From contig JANQAB010000006.1 of the NCBI GenBank assembly GCA_024707265.1, positions 253,001 through 317,000 of the forward strand: a DNA stretch of 64,000 bases. Direction: 5' to 3'. This document shows positions 54,757-63,249 of the stretch, one piece after another. This stretch comes from Sporocytophaga sp. Lineage in GTDB: Bacteria > Bacteroidota > Bacteroidia > Cytophagales > Cytophagaceae. How positions within the stretch are numbered: position 1 is the first letter of the stretch; each line of letters opens with the position of its first letter. Below the pieces are notes generated by a model. It had not been told where the DNA came from. It made no database searches and worked only from the letters and a program-made list of their open reading frames with translations. Made by a program: the position numbers and the translations under genes.

Positions 54757-55584
54757 TTGGAACAAGACAGATATTCAAAATTTGTAAAGAGAAATGAAGA
54801 AACCTTTTGGATGATTGCATTGCTGCAATTAGCCATATTCTTCTTTGTATTATTCCTTCCTTCATTAAAGAGGGAGGATTTAAATGAACTACTAACCTGG
54901 ATTTGCCCCTCCTTTCTATTCAGTTTCCTTATTGCATCAAGGCTTTATTACTATTCCAGAGTAAAAAATTTACTTAATGAAAATACAAGATTTAAAGTAA
55001 GATCCTTTCTAAGATTAAGCTTCAGAAAGTGGCTTATTATTCTTTTCGGAAACTTTCTTTGCTTATTTTCCTACCTTTTGAATCATGATCCAACATTCTT
55101 ATTTCTCTTCGGAATAGGCCTTTCCTCCTACCTCTTTGCCAAACCTTCCGTGCAAAGAATGACTAAAGATTTCAGAATAACAGCAACTGAAGTGCAGCCA
55201 CGTGAAAGCAGACTGGCCTACTTTATTCCGTCACAAATTATTGCCATTGCCATCTCTGCTTACTTCTTCAAAGAAATCGCTTTTGCATATAAGAAAGGAC
55301 AAGATCAGGATTTGGCTATGTTAATTGAAACCTGTGTGACAGAAAGCGGGCTGGAAAGCTATTACCCTTCCGAAACAAAAAATTATTGTGAGTGCACAAG
55401 CTCTAAAATTATGGAGAGATATTCCAATGAAGAAGTTCAGGAGCACAATAAACTTCCAGCTTCTCAACGAAATTATCTTTACAAAGAAATTACAGACAGA
55501 TGTTTTGTAGAAAATTTCAGACACGTTTTGGCTGACACACTAACTAAAAAATCATACAGAAGATCATCAACCAAACAGCATTAA
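54757..55584 (+). CDS. Membrane protein of unknown function
   Basis: 275 residues from a TTG at 54757, 4 bases after the ABC gene; ATG codons at 54715 or 54697 would overlap that gene by up to 56 bases. TTG is used by rhlE, rnc and the HD gene here, so it is plausible. Four to five membrane spans (FWMIALLQLAIFFFVLFL, PSFLFSFLIASRLYYYS, KWLIILFGNFLCLFSYL, FLFLFGIGLSSYLF), then a soluble C-terminal part with three cysteines in TCVTES and NYCECTSSKIM. No family recognised. It could partner the ABC ATPase, though it lacks clear permease motifs. Confidence 0.72.
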   Translation: MEQDRYSKFVKRNEETFWMIALLQLAIFFFVLFLPSLKREDLNELLTWICPSFLFSFLIASRLYYYSRVKNLLNENTRFKVRSFLRLSFRKWLIILFGNFLCLFSYLLNHDPTFLFLFGIGLSSYLFAKPSVQRMTKDFRITATEVQPRESRLAYFIPSQIIAIAISAYFFKEIAFAYKKGQDQDLAMLIETCVTESGLESYYPSETKNYCECTSSKIMERYSNEEVQEHNKLPASQRNYLYKEITDRCFVENFRHVLADTLTKKSYRRSSTKQH

Positions 55585-55778
55585 ACCAGAATACACTTTC
55601 ATCTATTTCAGAATATTATACCATTCATTTTTTTCAACTACCTAAAATATTTTTTTTAAAAAAGTTCTCACTTTAGGTTGTAACATTTATCCTCTCATTG
55701 CGCCTTAAAATAAATAGATATCTATGGATGAGTAGCTAACATCCTTTTACAATCAACCATTATTTTAAATCAACTAAA

Positions 55779-57908
55779 ATGAAAAAAAGAAATGTACTTC
55801 TGGTGCTTCTTATGGCAGCATCATTTTGTCTAAGCTATGGACAAGCAAAAAAATGGGCGATGTACCCAAATGTTGTTGATTTCACTGGAGCTTTCCCTTC
55901 AGCCACAGCACTTCCTAACATTTTTTATCCAACTTCCTATGCAGCACACAATGGAACTTTTGATGAAAACGGGAACCTTCTTTTTTATGTTCAGGAAAAC
56001 TATATTTTTGACCCTACAGGTAATCAGGTAGGATATCTTAACTCATACAGTAGTTATACGGCTGGATTAGCACAGATTGCAATTATACCAGTACCTGGTC
56101 AATGCAAAAAATTCTATGTGATATATAGCAAAACAGCAGTTATGACAGGGGTTGCACTCACCTATGCGTTAGTGGATTGCAGTACAGGAGGCATTGTAGT
56201 TACTAATAATACTACTCTAATCGATGTACTCGGAGGAAATCAAGTAGCATTTACCGTTTCCAAAGTTTCAGCGGCTGGGTCCGGAGGAACATACAAACTA
56301 TATACTGTAAGTAGTAATGATGTAAAAGTATATACGATCAGCTCCTCCGGAATTTCATCAGGAACTGTTTTATTTACAAAACCTGCCGGAAGTCCATCTT
56401 CATATGCACAGACCGACCTGGACTTAAACTTCACAGGGACAAAGCTTGCGTGGGGACACTCGGGTTACAATTATCTTTTCCAGCTTAACCTTTCTACAAA
56501 TACTTTAAGTACTTATAATCTTCCTTCTCCTGTTCCAGCAGGCTGGCAATGTGTTAACGGACCAGCAATAAGTGGTGTAGAATACGATCAGTGGGATAAC
56601 CTTTACATTTCTGCATCTATACTCTACCCTTCCAATAGCAACTGCACAGGATCTTCTATAAAAGCAGGAGGACTCTATAAGCTATCATCAGGAGGTACAT
56701 TTACTCAGTTAACTTTTAGTGGTAACTATGATAATACTCAACTAGAAGGTGGTTATGACAAGATGATTTACGCAATCAACAATGATGGTAAATTAGGTTC
56801 TATAAATCCAGCAACTGGAGTTGTAACCAATGCAGTATTGCCAACAGTATTCAATACACGCAAAAGTACCGGAACAACTAGTCTTTATCGTCTTCCTGTC
56901 CAGATTGACGGAATCTCAGCTCCAGAACTTTCCTTTGATGGAATTAATGATTATGTACAAATTCCAAAATATTCAGAATTAGATCTAGGCACTGGTAACT
57001 TTACATTTGAAGCACGTATCAAAGCAGATCCAATGCAAGTTTCTTATCCTCAAATAGCTTCTTATAGAACCAATACTGCCAATGGTTTCTTATTCGGACT
57101 ATGGTATGACGGAAAACCATTTGTACAACTAGGAGGTTCTACTGGTAACTGGGTAGCTCCTAGCAGCCCTGATCTAAGAGACAATCAATGGCACCATGTA
57201 GCAGTTACAAGAGATCTTGGTACAATTTCCTATTATGTTGACGGAGTTTCTGTTGGTACCCTTAGTGTAGGATATCTGACCAGAAACATTACCTCTCCTG
57301 GCCCTCTAAACATTGGTTATGATGCTGGATCTATAGGCAACACTGAATTCAGAGGAAGCATTTCCAATCTGAGAATCTGGAACATTGCAAGAACATCTGC
57401 TGACATTTACAACAATTCTTATAAGAAAGTTGTTGGCACTGAAACTGGTCTCATAGGCGCTTGGGAATTAACAGAGGAAAGCGGACAAGTTGCTTATAAC
57501 AAAGTATCGGGTAAATCAAACGGAACACACGGTTCTACAGCTTCTGCTGATGCAAATGATCCTAACCGCTCTACTTATTTCGGTTGCGCTACTTCAGGAG
57601 GAACAGGGCTTAAAGTTGAAAATTCTTCTTTTGCTATTGAGTCAAACACAGATGCAATGACAGCCAATGAAATTGCTGCATTCCCGAATCCATTCGTTGA
57701 TGATCTTACGTTGAATTATGCTGCAAAAATAGCAGATAATTATAATCTTAAAATTGCCGACGCTCAAGGAAAGGTTGTATTTATTCAGCAAAATCTGGTT
57801 TCAGGGACAGATTATAATATTGGTCAGCATATTTCTGAAAAAGGTATTTATTTTCTAATGATAGAAGAAAATGGTACCTTGAAAACTTATAAAGTTATTA
57901 AGAAATAA
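55779..57908 (+). CDS. Secreted protein with LamG-like domain and type IX sorting domain
   Basis: 709 residues. Signal peptide (FCLSYGQ) followed by a beta-rich N-terminal region (about 25-380) that looks like a repeat-bladed domain of unknown type. Residues about 385-560 form a LamG/concanavalin-like domain (FDGINDYVQIPKYSELDLG, NQWHHVAVTRDLGTISYYVDG, LRIWNIARTSADIYNN). The last 80 residues are a type A C-terminal sorting domain for type IX secretion (AFPNPFVDDLTLNY, GIYFLMIEENGTLKTYKVIKK). It should be exported and attached to the surface or released; the ligand is probably a glycan. Links to PorX. Confidence 0.88.
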   Translation: MKKRNVLLVLLMAASFCLSYGQAKKWAMYPNVVDFTGAFPSATALPNIFYPTSYAAHNGTFDENGNLLFYVQENYIFDPTGNQVGYLNSYSSYTAGLAQIAIIPVPGQCKKFYVIYSKTAVMTGVALTYALVDCSTGGIVVTNNTTLIDVLGGNQVAFTVSKVSAAGSGGTYKLYTVSSNDVKVYTISSSGISSGTVLFTKPAGSPSSYAQTDLDLNFTGTKLAWGHSGYNYLFQLNLSTNTLSTYNLPSPVPAGWQCVNGPAISGVEYDQWDNLYISASILYPSNSNCTGSSIKAGGLYKLSSGGTFTQLTFSGNYDNTQLEGGYDKMIYAINNDGKLGSINPATGVVTNAVLPTVFNTRKSTGTTSLYRLPVQIDGISAPELSFDGINDYVQIPKYSELDLGTGNFTFEARIKADPMQVSYPQIASYRTNTANGFLFGLWYDGKPFVQLGGSTGNWVAPSSPDLRDNQWHHVAVTRDLGTISYYVDGVSVGTLSVGYLTRNITSPGPLNIGYDAGSIGNTEFRGSISNLRIWNIARTSADIYNNSYKKVVGTETGLIGAWELTEESGQVAYNKVSGKSNGTHGSTASADANDPNRSTYFGCATSGGTGLKVENSSFAIESNTDAMTANEIAAFPNPFVDDLTLNYAAKIADNYNLKIADAQGKVVFIQQNLVSGTDYNIGQHISEKGIYFLMIEENGTLKTYKVIKK

Positions 57909-57930
57909 ACCTTGAGTTTTTAATAATATT

Positions 57931-57961
57931 ACAAAGGAGAGTTTTTATAACTCTCCTTTGT
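57931..57961 (+). terminator. Terminator of the sorting-domain protein gene
   Basis: Perfect 13-bp stem ACAAAGGAGAGTT / AACTCTCCTTTGT (57931-57943 and 57949-57961), 22 bases past the stop codon. T tail is weak. Confidence 0.75.
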
Positions 57962-58086
57962 ATACACTTCGGTGGGACAAACGTAAATTATTAGACGGAG
58001 AATTACAGCGATGCTGCCCCTTTTATGGTTAAAATTCTCTCTATTAGATTAAAATCTATAATTACGAATATTTTAGAGTTGCATAT

Positions 58087-58566
58087 TCATTCTGCATAAC
58101 TCGAACGGAACTTAACTCCCCATTTATTATTTTCTTTCGTCACAATATACAGTGACTCATACACGCCTATTAGGCTTCCATCAGCACGATAACGGGAAAA
58201 CCGAGTATCGATATGGACTTTATCAGCGGATGCCTGTACTATATTTCTATGATCCCATTTGCTATGATGCCATCCTGACTTTTCAAGCCTTATAAAAACC
58301 GTAGAGTCCAATGTAGCGCTTTCCAGAACTGACATATTACCACTCGCTAACCTGTAATGAGGAAAATGATACGTCGACTGCCATGCCTTTGCATCTTTAG
58401 AGTTAAAGGTATTCATATAATCATCAAGAACTTTTAGTACTTCTTTTTTAACCTGAGCATTGACCTCATGAGAGCCTCTTGAATTATTTTCATCTGAAAC
58501 AAATGCAGCACCTACAAATAATGTAGCAATTAATAAAAATGCGCAAAACATTGAATAATACTTCAT
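58087..58566 (-). CDS. Exported NTF2-like (SnoaL-type) protein
   Basis: 159 residues with a signal peptide (hydrophobic residues 5-22). The mature part has an NTF2-like pattern: helix VLKVLDDYMNTFNSKDAKAWQ followed by strands YHFPHYRLASGNMSV and VHIDTRFSRYRADGSL and the final KWGVKFRSSYAE. The fold covers isomerases, dehydratases and binding proteins; no catalytic residues can be assigned. It follows the sulfatase gene on the same strand by 63 bases, so it probably belongs to the sulfatase locus. Confidence 0.75.
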   Translation of the reverse strand: MKYYSMFCAFLLIATLFVGAAFVSDENNSRGSHEVNAQVKKEVLKVLDDYMNTFNSKDAKAWQSTYHFPHYRLASGNMSVLESATLDSTVFIRLEKSGWHHSKWDHRNIVQASADKVHIDTRFSRYRADGSLIGVYESLYIVTKENNKWGVKFRSSYAE

Positions 58567-58629
58567 ATTTAGTTTAATGTAATTTATGGTGAATAAGGTG
58601 GAGGCAAAGCAACCTCCACACTTATATAA

Positions 58630-60495
58630 CTACTCTTTTACTTCTGAAATATTTGTTTTTATTACTGACTTAAAAGAACCTCTATTTAAACAGTCCGTCC
58701 AGTCGATTAAAGGATAAACATTATACTTTCTGGCTTCCGCATCAAACAAGGCTTTCAGCTCTTGTAACTTCTCAGGATATTTTGATGCAAGATTTACACG
58801 TTCATTAAAATCTTCATTCAGGTTATACAATTCCCAAACATCTTTATCAAAATTTCTTTCCACTTTATTTTCACCAGGGTATGAAATAAGATCGTAGAAA
58901 GCAGGAGTGTGAGCGGCTTCAGCTTTCCAGCCATCCTTGTATATAGCTCTAGAGCCGAAAATATTATAATATTGAACTGTGTGCTTTGAAGCAGCATTTG
59001 CATCATTTAATGAATATGCAAGACTTGTTCCTTCAATAGGCTTTTGTTGTATTCCTTTAATTACAGGCTGAGGTTTTATACCGGTCAATTCAACAGTGGT
59101 AGGAAAAAGATCAATCAAATGACTATATTGAGTCCTTACAGCTCCTTTATCTTTGATACCTTTAGGATAAAATACAATCAAAGGATTCCTTGTTCCACCT
59201 TCGGAATTTGCATCCTGCTTCCAATGTTTAAAAGGAGTATTAGTCGCCTGGGACCAGCCAATAGGGTAATTTGTATAAGCTTCAGCCGAACCAATCTTAT
59301 CATAATTCTTTAAAAGCTCTTTTAATATTTCATCTTCAGGAACAGTGTTCTTGGGTGCAAACTCACTTTTAATCACACCATTTTTAGAGCCTTCCTGACT
59401 TCCGCCATTATCTCCAATAACAATGAAAATAGCTGTATTTTCAAGTTGTCCGGAATTTTTCAAATGACGAACAATTCTTCCGATTTCATAATCTGTATAT
59501 TCAAGGAACCCTGCATATACTTCCATGAAGCGTGCATAAATTTTCTGTTCTTCCGGTTTTAGATCTTTCCAGGCTTTCACCCGTGCATTCCTTGCTGGCA
59601 ACTGTGCTGTTGCCGGTATTATGCCAAGTTTTTTCTGATTGACCAGAACCTGCTCACGGAATTTATCCCATCCCTGATCAAACTTTCCTTTATACTTATC
59701 ACTCCACTCCCTGGCTACCTGATGAGGGGAGTGCGTTGCTCCAGGAGAAAAATAAAGGAAAAATGGTTTATCAGGAGCTATTTTCTTTTGATTGTATATA
59801 TAACTGATGGCTTTGTCTGCAATCAATTCATTAAGATGTCTTCCATCAGGTTTAACATGTTTGTTATCTTCTACTAGGTCTGGCTTGTACTGATCCGTAG
59901 CCCCGCCAAGGAAGCCGTAAAAATGATCAAACCCCTTCCCGGAAGGCCATCTGTCAAAGGGACCAAGATCAGTAGCTTCATCATCAGGAGTCAAATGCCA
60001 TTTACCAAGAGCATAAGTATTATACCCATTTTCACGGAATGTTTCTGCAACAGTGCCTGCTTCTGCAGGAATATGGCCATCATATCCTGGGAAATCAGCT
60101 GAAAGAAAGTCATGAGGAAAACCACCCATATGAACCGAATGATGGTTTCTTCCCGTAAGTAATGCAGCTCTTGTAGGAGAACAGATTCCTGTCGTATGAA
60201 AATTGGTATATCTTAAACCATTATTGGCAAGACTGTCAAAGGTTGGAGTATTGATCAATCCACCGAAAGCAGATGAAGCACCGAATCCGACATCATCAAG
60301 CAAAATCCATATGACATTAGGAGCCCCTGACGGAGCTTTCTTCAGGTAGGTAACCTTATCAGGCTTTGAATCCGAAAACGTTTTACCAATCGAACCTTCG
60401 AATGGTTTATTCTGTGAAAATGCAGGCAAAGCAAGCCCAGCACCCAGTACCAAAGCCGATGCAACCCTTGTGGTTTCTTTTAAAATATCTTTCAT
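58630..60495 (-). CDS. Cys-type arylsulfatase, exported
   Basis: 621 residues with a signal peptide ending near LPAFSQ. The active site CSPTR (Cys105 to Arg109) in TTGICSPTRAALLTGR is the CxPxR motif converted to formylglycine. Metal ligands: NVIWILLDDVGFG (Asp pair) and VIGDNGGSQEG (Asp-Asn). The long form with GRNHHSVHMGGFP resembles the arylsulfatase branch that includes Pseudomonas AtsA; that subfamily call is inference. Hydrolyses a sulfate ester in the periplasm or outside. It needs FGE; one is at 1264-2244. Confidence 0.92.
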   Translation of the reverse strand: MKDILKETTRVASALVLGAGLALPAFSQNKPFEGSIGKTFSDSKPDKVTYLKKAPSGAPNVIWILLDDVGFGASSAFGGLINTPTFDSLANNGLRYTNFHTTGICSPTRAALLTGRNHHSVHMGGFPHDFLSADFPGYDGHIPAEAGTVAETFRENGYNTYALGKWHLTPDDEATDLGPFDRWPSGKGFDHFYGFLGGATDQYKPDLVEDNKHVKPDGRHLNELIADKAISYIYNQKKIAPDKPFFLYFSPGATHSPHQVAREWSDKYKGKFDQGWDKFREQVLVNQKKLGIIPATAQLPARNARVKAWKDLKPEEQKIYARFMEVYAGFLEYTDYEIGRIVRHLKNSGQLENTAIFIVIGDNGGSQEGSKNGVIKSEFAPKNTVPEDEILKELLKNYDKIGSAEAYTNYPIGWSQATNTPFKHWKQDANSEGGTRNPLIVFYPKGIKDKGAVRTQYSHLIDLFPTTVELTGIKPQPVIKGIQQKPIEGTSLAYSLNDANAASKHTVQYYNIFGSRAIYKDGWKAEAAHTPAFYDLISYPGENKVERNFDKDVWELYNLNEDFNERVNLASKYPEKLQELKALFDAEARKYNVYPLIDWTDCLNRGSFKSVIKTNISEVKE

Positions 60496-60513
60496 TATTT
60501 CTTTATTTTAACA

Positions 60514-61419
60514 TTAGGCATTCTGTAATTCTTTTATAATCTCTAAATCATGCGTCTCTTCTTTTACTTCAGGACCACCTTTCGCCAGCTCACTACCTAT
60601 GACATGTGATTTAAATAGTGGCCAAAGCCACTGTGCATACCATGGATCATCTTCATAGTTTGATATACCATATTGCTTAGGATATTTCCTGCTAATGTGG
60701 GCAGTACCAAATATGATGTCCCAGATAAATAAAATGCCCCCGAAATTTCCCTTGTAGTATCCTACTCCATCACCATGAGAAGCTGCGTGATGCGCGTGAT
60801 GCGTAGCAGGTGTCACCAATAATCTTTCAAGCAACCATGCAAGAGGATGTAAAACTCTGTACCGATACAATACCTTATCCCATTTAACACTTGTATGACA
60901 AGCATAGGACCATACCGTCTGGAAGCCGTTAAATAAAAGAGCCGGTCCGCCGAGTCCCAAGTATACCAAGGCTGCTGTGATGTAGAACTGAGATAAAAAA
61001 GCTACATAAAAAATATTTTGCCTGGAGTTCACCACTACACTCATATAGCTTGCGGAATGATGTGTTCTGTGAAACCTCCACAATACAGGCAATTGATGAT
61101 GCAGACGATGGTACCAGTATTGAGAAAGATCTATGGTAACCAGAATGATAAAGAAACCAAAAGTAAAAGGAATCCATGCAAAAGCATTTTTAAGTCCGGG
61201 AAGAATAAAGGGCAATATTCTTAATGAAAAGAATCCTATAAGAGCTGAAAAGATAAACCTTGGAACAACCAGACAAACGACATCAAGTATCTTGTCATTC
61301 TTTGACCATTTACCTTCAAGCAAACCAAAAAATAGTTCAAGAGACCCGAGGATAAAGATAAAAACCATAATCCCCCATCCGTTGAGGTTTTGTATTGCAG
61401 ATTCGAAAAACTTAATCAT
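60514..61419 (-). CDS. Sterol desaturase/fatty acid hydroxylase family membrane protein
   Basis: 301 residues with four to five membrane spans. The di-iron histidine clusters are present: HRLHHQLP, HRTHHSAS and, near the end, HHAHHAASHGDG. Members of this family insert oxygen into, or desaturate, lipids at the membrane; bacterial ones act on fatty acids, sterol-like or carotenoid substrates. Its place between two sulfatases, 18 bases before the first and with a tiny membrane peptide upstream, suggests the locus acts on a sulfated or lipid-linked compound. That link is inference. Confidence 0.87.
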   Translation of the reverse strand: MIKFFESAIQNLNGWGIMVFIFILGSLELFFGLLEGKWSKNDKILDVVCLVVPRFIFSALIGFFSLRILPFILPGLKNAFAWIPFTFGFFIILVTIDLSQYWYHRLHHQLPVLWRFHRTHHSASYMSVVVNSRQNIFYVAFLSQFYITAALVYLGLGGPALLFNGFQTVWSYACHTSVKWDKVLYRYRVLHPLAWLLERLLVTPATHHAHHAASHGDGVGYYKGNFGGILFIWDIIFGTAHISRKYPKQYGISNYEDDPWYAQWLWPLFKSHVIGSELAKGGPEVKEETHDLEIIKELQNA

Positions 61420-61426
61420 AAGTATT

Positions 61427-61546
61427 TTAGTTAATGGCCCAGATAAGCAATAAGATTGCGGCAGTGACTAATGCCACAGGCAGAATAAATACCAATATAG
61501 AGACCAGTATTTTTTTACCGATAAGTATAATGTCTTGTAAAATCAT
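61427..61546 (-). CDS. 39-residue single-span membrane peptide
   Basis: A complete small open frame (ATG at 61546, TAA at 61427-61429) encoding MILQDIILIGKKILVSILV then a hydrophobic stretch to LIWAIN. It reads as one membrane helix with a short charged kink (GKK). It starts 18 bases after the sulfatase stop codon (61564) and ends 8 bases before the hydroxylase start, so spacing and strand fit a real gene in the operon. A chance frame cannot be excluded. Confidence 0.5.
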   Translation of the reverse strand: MILQDIILIGKKILVSILVFILPVALVTAAILLLIWAIN

Positions 61547-61563
61547 ATAGGGATCTTTTATGA

Positions 61564-63132
61564 TCAGATAGGAAAGTAATTAAACTCGCCATTATTATTA
61601 TATTTCATATACATTACACTAGGCCAGCGTGGAGGCTGAACGCTATTCTCCCATTTTACCAGTTCCTGTTTCAACTCTTCTACCTTCTCTTTATTTGTAG
61701 ATGCAAGATTTTGGCTTTCGGAAACATCATTCTTCAAATCAAAAAGCAAGACTTGATTTTCTTTTTCATTAATGTATAGTTTATAATCTCCTTTCCTCAC
61801 AGCCTTTGCAAATCCGACTCTCCAGAAAAGACTCTCATGAGGTCTTTCACTCTTTTCACCTTTCAGATAAGGAATAAGATTTACACCGTCATAATCAACA
61901 TTCTTAGGAAGGGCAGCTCCTGCTGCTGCAGCAATTGTTGTAAAAAAGTCAAGAGAAGAGACTGGCTGATCGAAATCTTTCCCACCTTTTATCACTGCAG
62001 GATATTTGATAAAAAAAGGAACCCTGATACCACCTTCGAAATTGGTAGCTTTACCGGCACGAAGCGGTTTATTATCCAGAACATGCGTATAAGCAGCCCC
62101 CCCATTATCACTGAGAAATATTACTATTGTATTATTATCAAGATTCAACTCTTTTAGTTTACTTGTAACAACTCCAACAGCGTCATCCAGAGATTTTACC
62201 TGAGCCTGGTAAGCACGTACAGTGCTGTCTTTAACTGAAGTCAGCAAATCAAAATCTGATTTCTTAGCCTGTATAGGGTCATGTGGGGCGTTAAATGCCA
62301 GATAGAGGAAAAATGGATTATCCTTATTTTGTTCTATAAAATCAGCGGCTTCATTACCAAATCTGGTTGTCAGATATTCTTTAACCTCCACTTCTTTTCC
62401 ATTTTGTTGTATTGCTCCCCATCCTGCTCTCTTTTCTTTGAATACACCTTTGTCCCAAAACAGATGAGGCAAGTGACGTGATATTAATTGTGGATCACTG
62501 ACAGCACCATAAGTAGTGCCTCCACCAAGAATTCCATATGAATAATCGAAGCCCTGTTTAGAAGGAATCAGATCTCCCCCTTCTCCCAAATGCCATTTCC
62601 CGACCCAACCTGTTTTATAACCTTGCTCTCTTAACAATTCGGCAATAGTTATTTCCTGTAAAGGTAGTCCTTGCTTAATTCCTGAAAACTTTTTTACATC
62701 CAGGTCTTTATTAAAGACGACATCAAACTTGTTAAGCCATTCACTCACCTGGGTTATCTTGGCCTGATCAGCATTATCAATCCCCCAGGTTGCTGCAGAA
62801 CCTACGATAAACTCTGAGCCGAATCGCTGCTGGTATCTTCCGGTAAGGAGGCCTGCTCTGGAAGGACTACAATATGCTGCACTTACATATCCCTGGGTAA
62901 ATTTCACACCCTCTTTTCCCAAAGCATCTATATTGGGAGTATTGATGAGTGTATTTCCATAAGAAGATAAATCATGATAGCCTAGATCATCAGCCAGAAT
63001 AATTACAACATTTGGCTTATTTCCTGCACCTTTAGAATCTTCTGATTTAACATCAGTTATAAAAGACCATAATGTTACCCCAGAGGCTATGGCCAGGAAT
63101 ACGACACCAGCTTTTACAATTTTATTTTTCAT
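61564..63132 (-). CDS. Cys-type sulfatase, exported
   Basis: 522 residues. N-terminal hydrophobic segment (7-25) serves as signal peptide or anchor. Active-site CSPSR (Cys88 to Arg92) in AAYCSPSRAGLLTGRY; metal ligands NVVIILADDLGYHDL and FLSDNGGAAY. It differs in length and motif context from the sulfatase at 58630, so the two probably cut different sulfate positions. Typical of polysaccharide or host-glycan sulfatases (S1 family). It lies between the SusD-like gene and the hydroxylase, all on the minus strand. Confidence 0.92.
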   Translation of the reverse strand: MKNKIVKAGVVFLAIASGVTLWSFITDVKSEDSKGAGNKPNVVIILADDLGYHDLSSYGNTLINTPNIDALGKEGVKFTQGYVSAAYCSPSRAGLLTGRYQQRFGSEFIVGSAATWGIDNADQAKITQVSEWLNKFDVVFNKDLDVKKFSGIKQGLPLQEITIAELLREQGYKTGWVGKWHLGEGGDLIPSKQGFDYSYGILGGGTTYGAVSDPQLISRHLPHLFWDKGVFKEKRAGWGAIQQNGKEVEVKEYLTTRFGNEAADFIEQNKDNPFFLYLAFNAPHDPIQAKKSDFDLLTSVKDSTVRAYQAQVKSLDDAVGVVTSKLKELNLDNNTIVIFLSDNGGAAYTHVLDNKPLRAGKATNFEGGIRVPFFIKYPAVIKGGKDFDQPVSSLDFFTTIAAAAGAALPKNVDYDGVNLIPYLKGEKSERPHESLFWRVGFAKAVRKGDYKLYINEKENQVLLFDLKNDVSESQNLASTNKEKVEELKQELVKWENSVQPPRWPSVMYMKYNNNGEFNYFPI

Positions 63133-63249
63133 ACAAGTTTATTGTTTGATTTATCATAAATTATGCATCACTCCAGCCTGTATTCAAGAGAGATACAGGC
63201 ATATGGAATGAGCATAGCAAAACACTTCTGGAATTTATTGACTCTCTCA

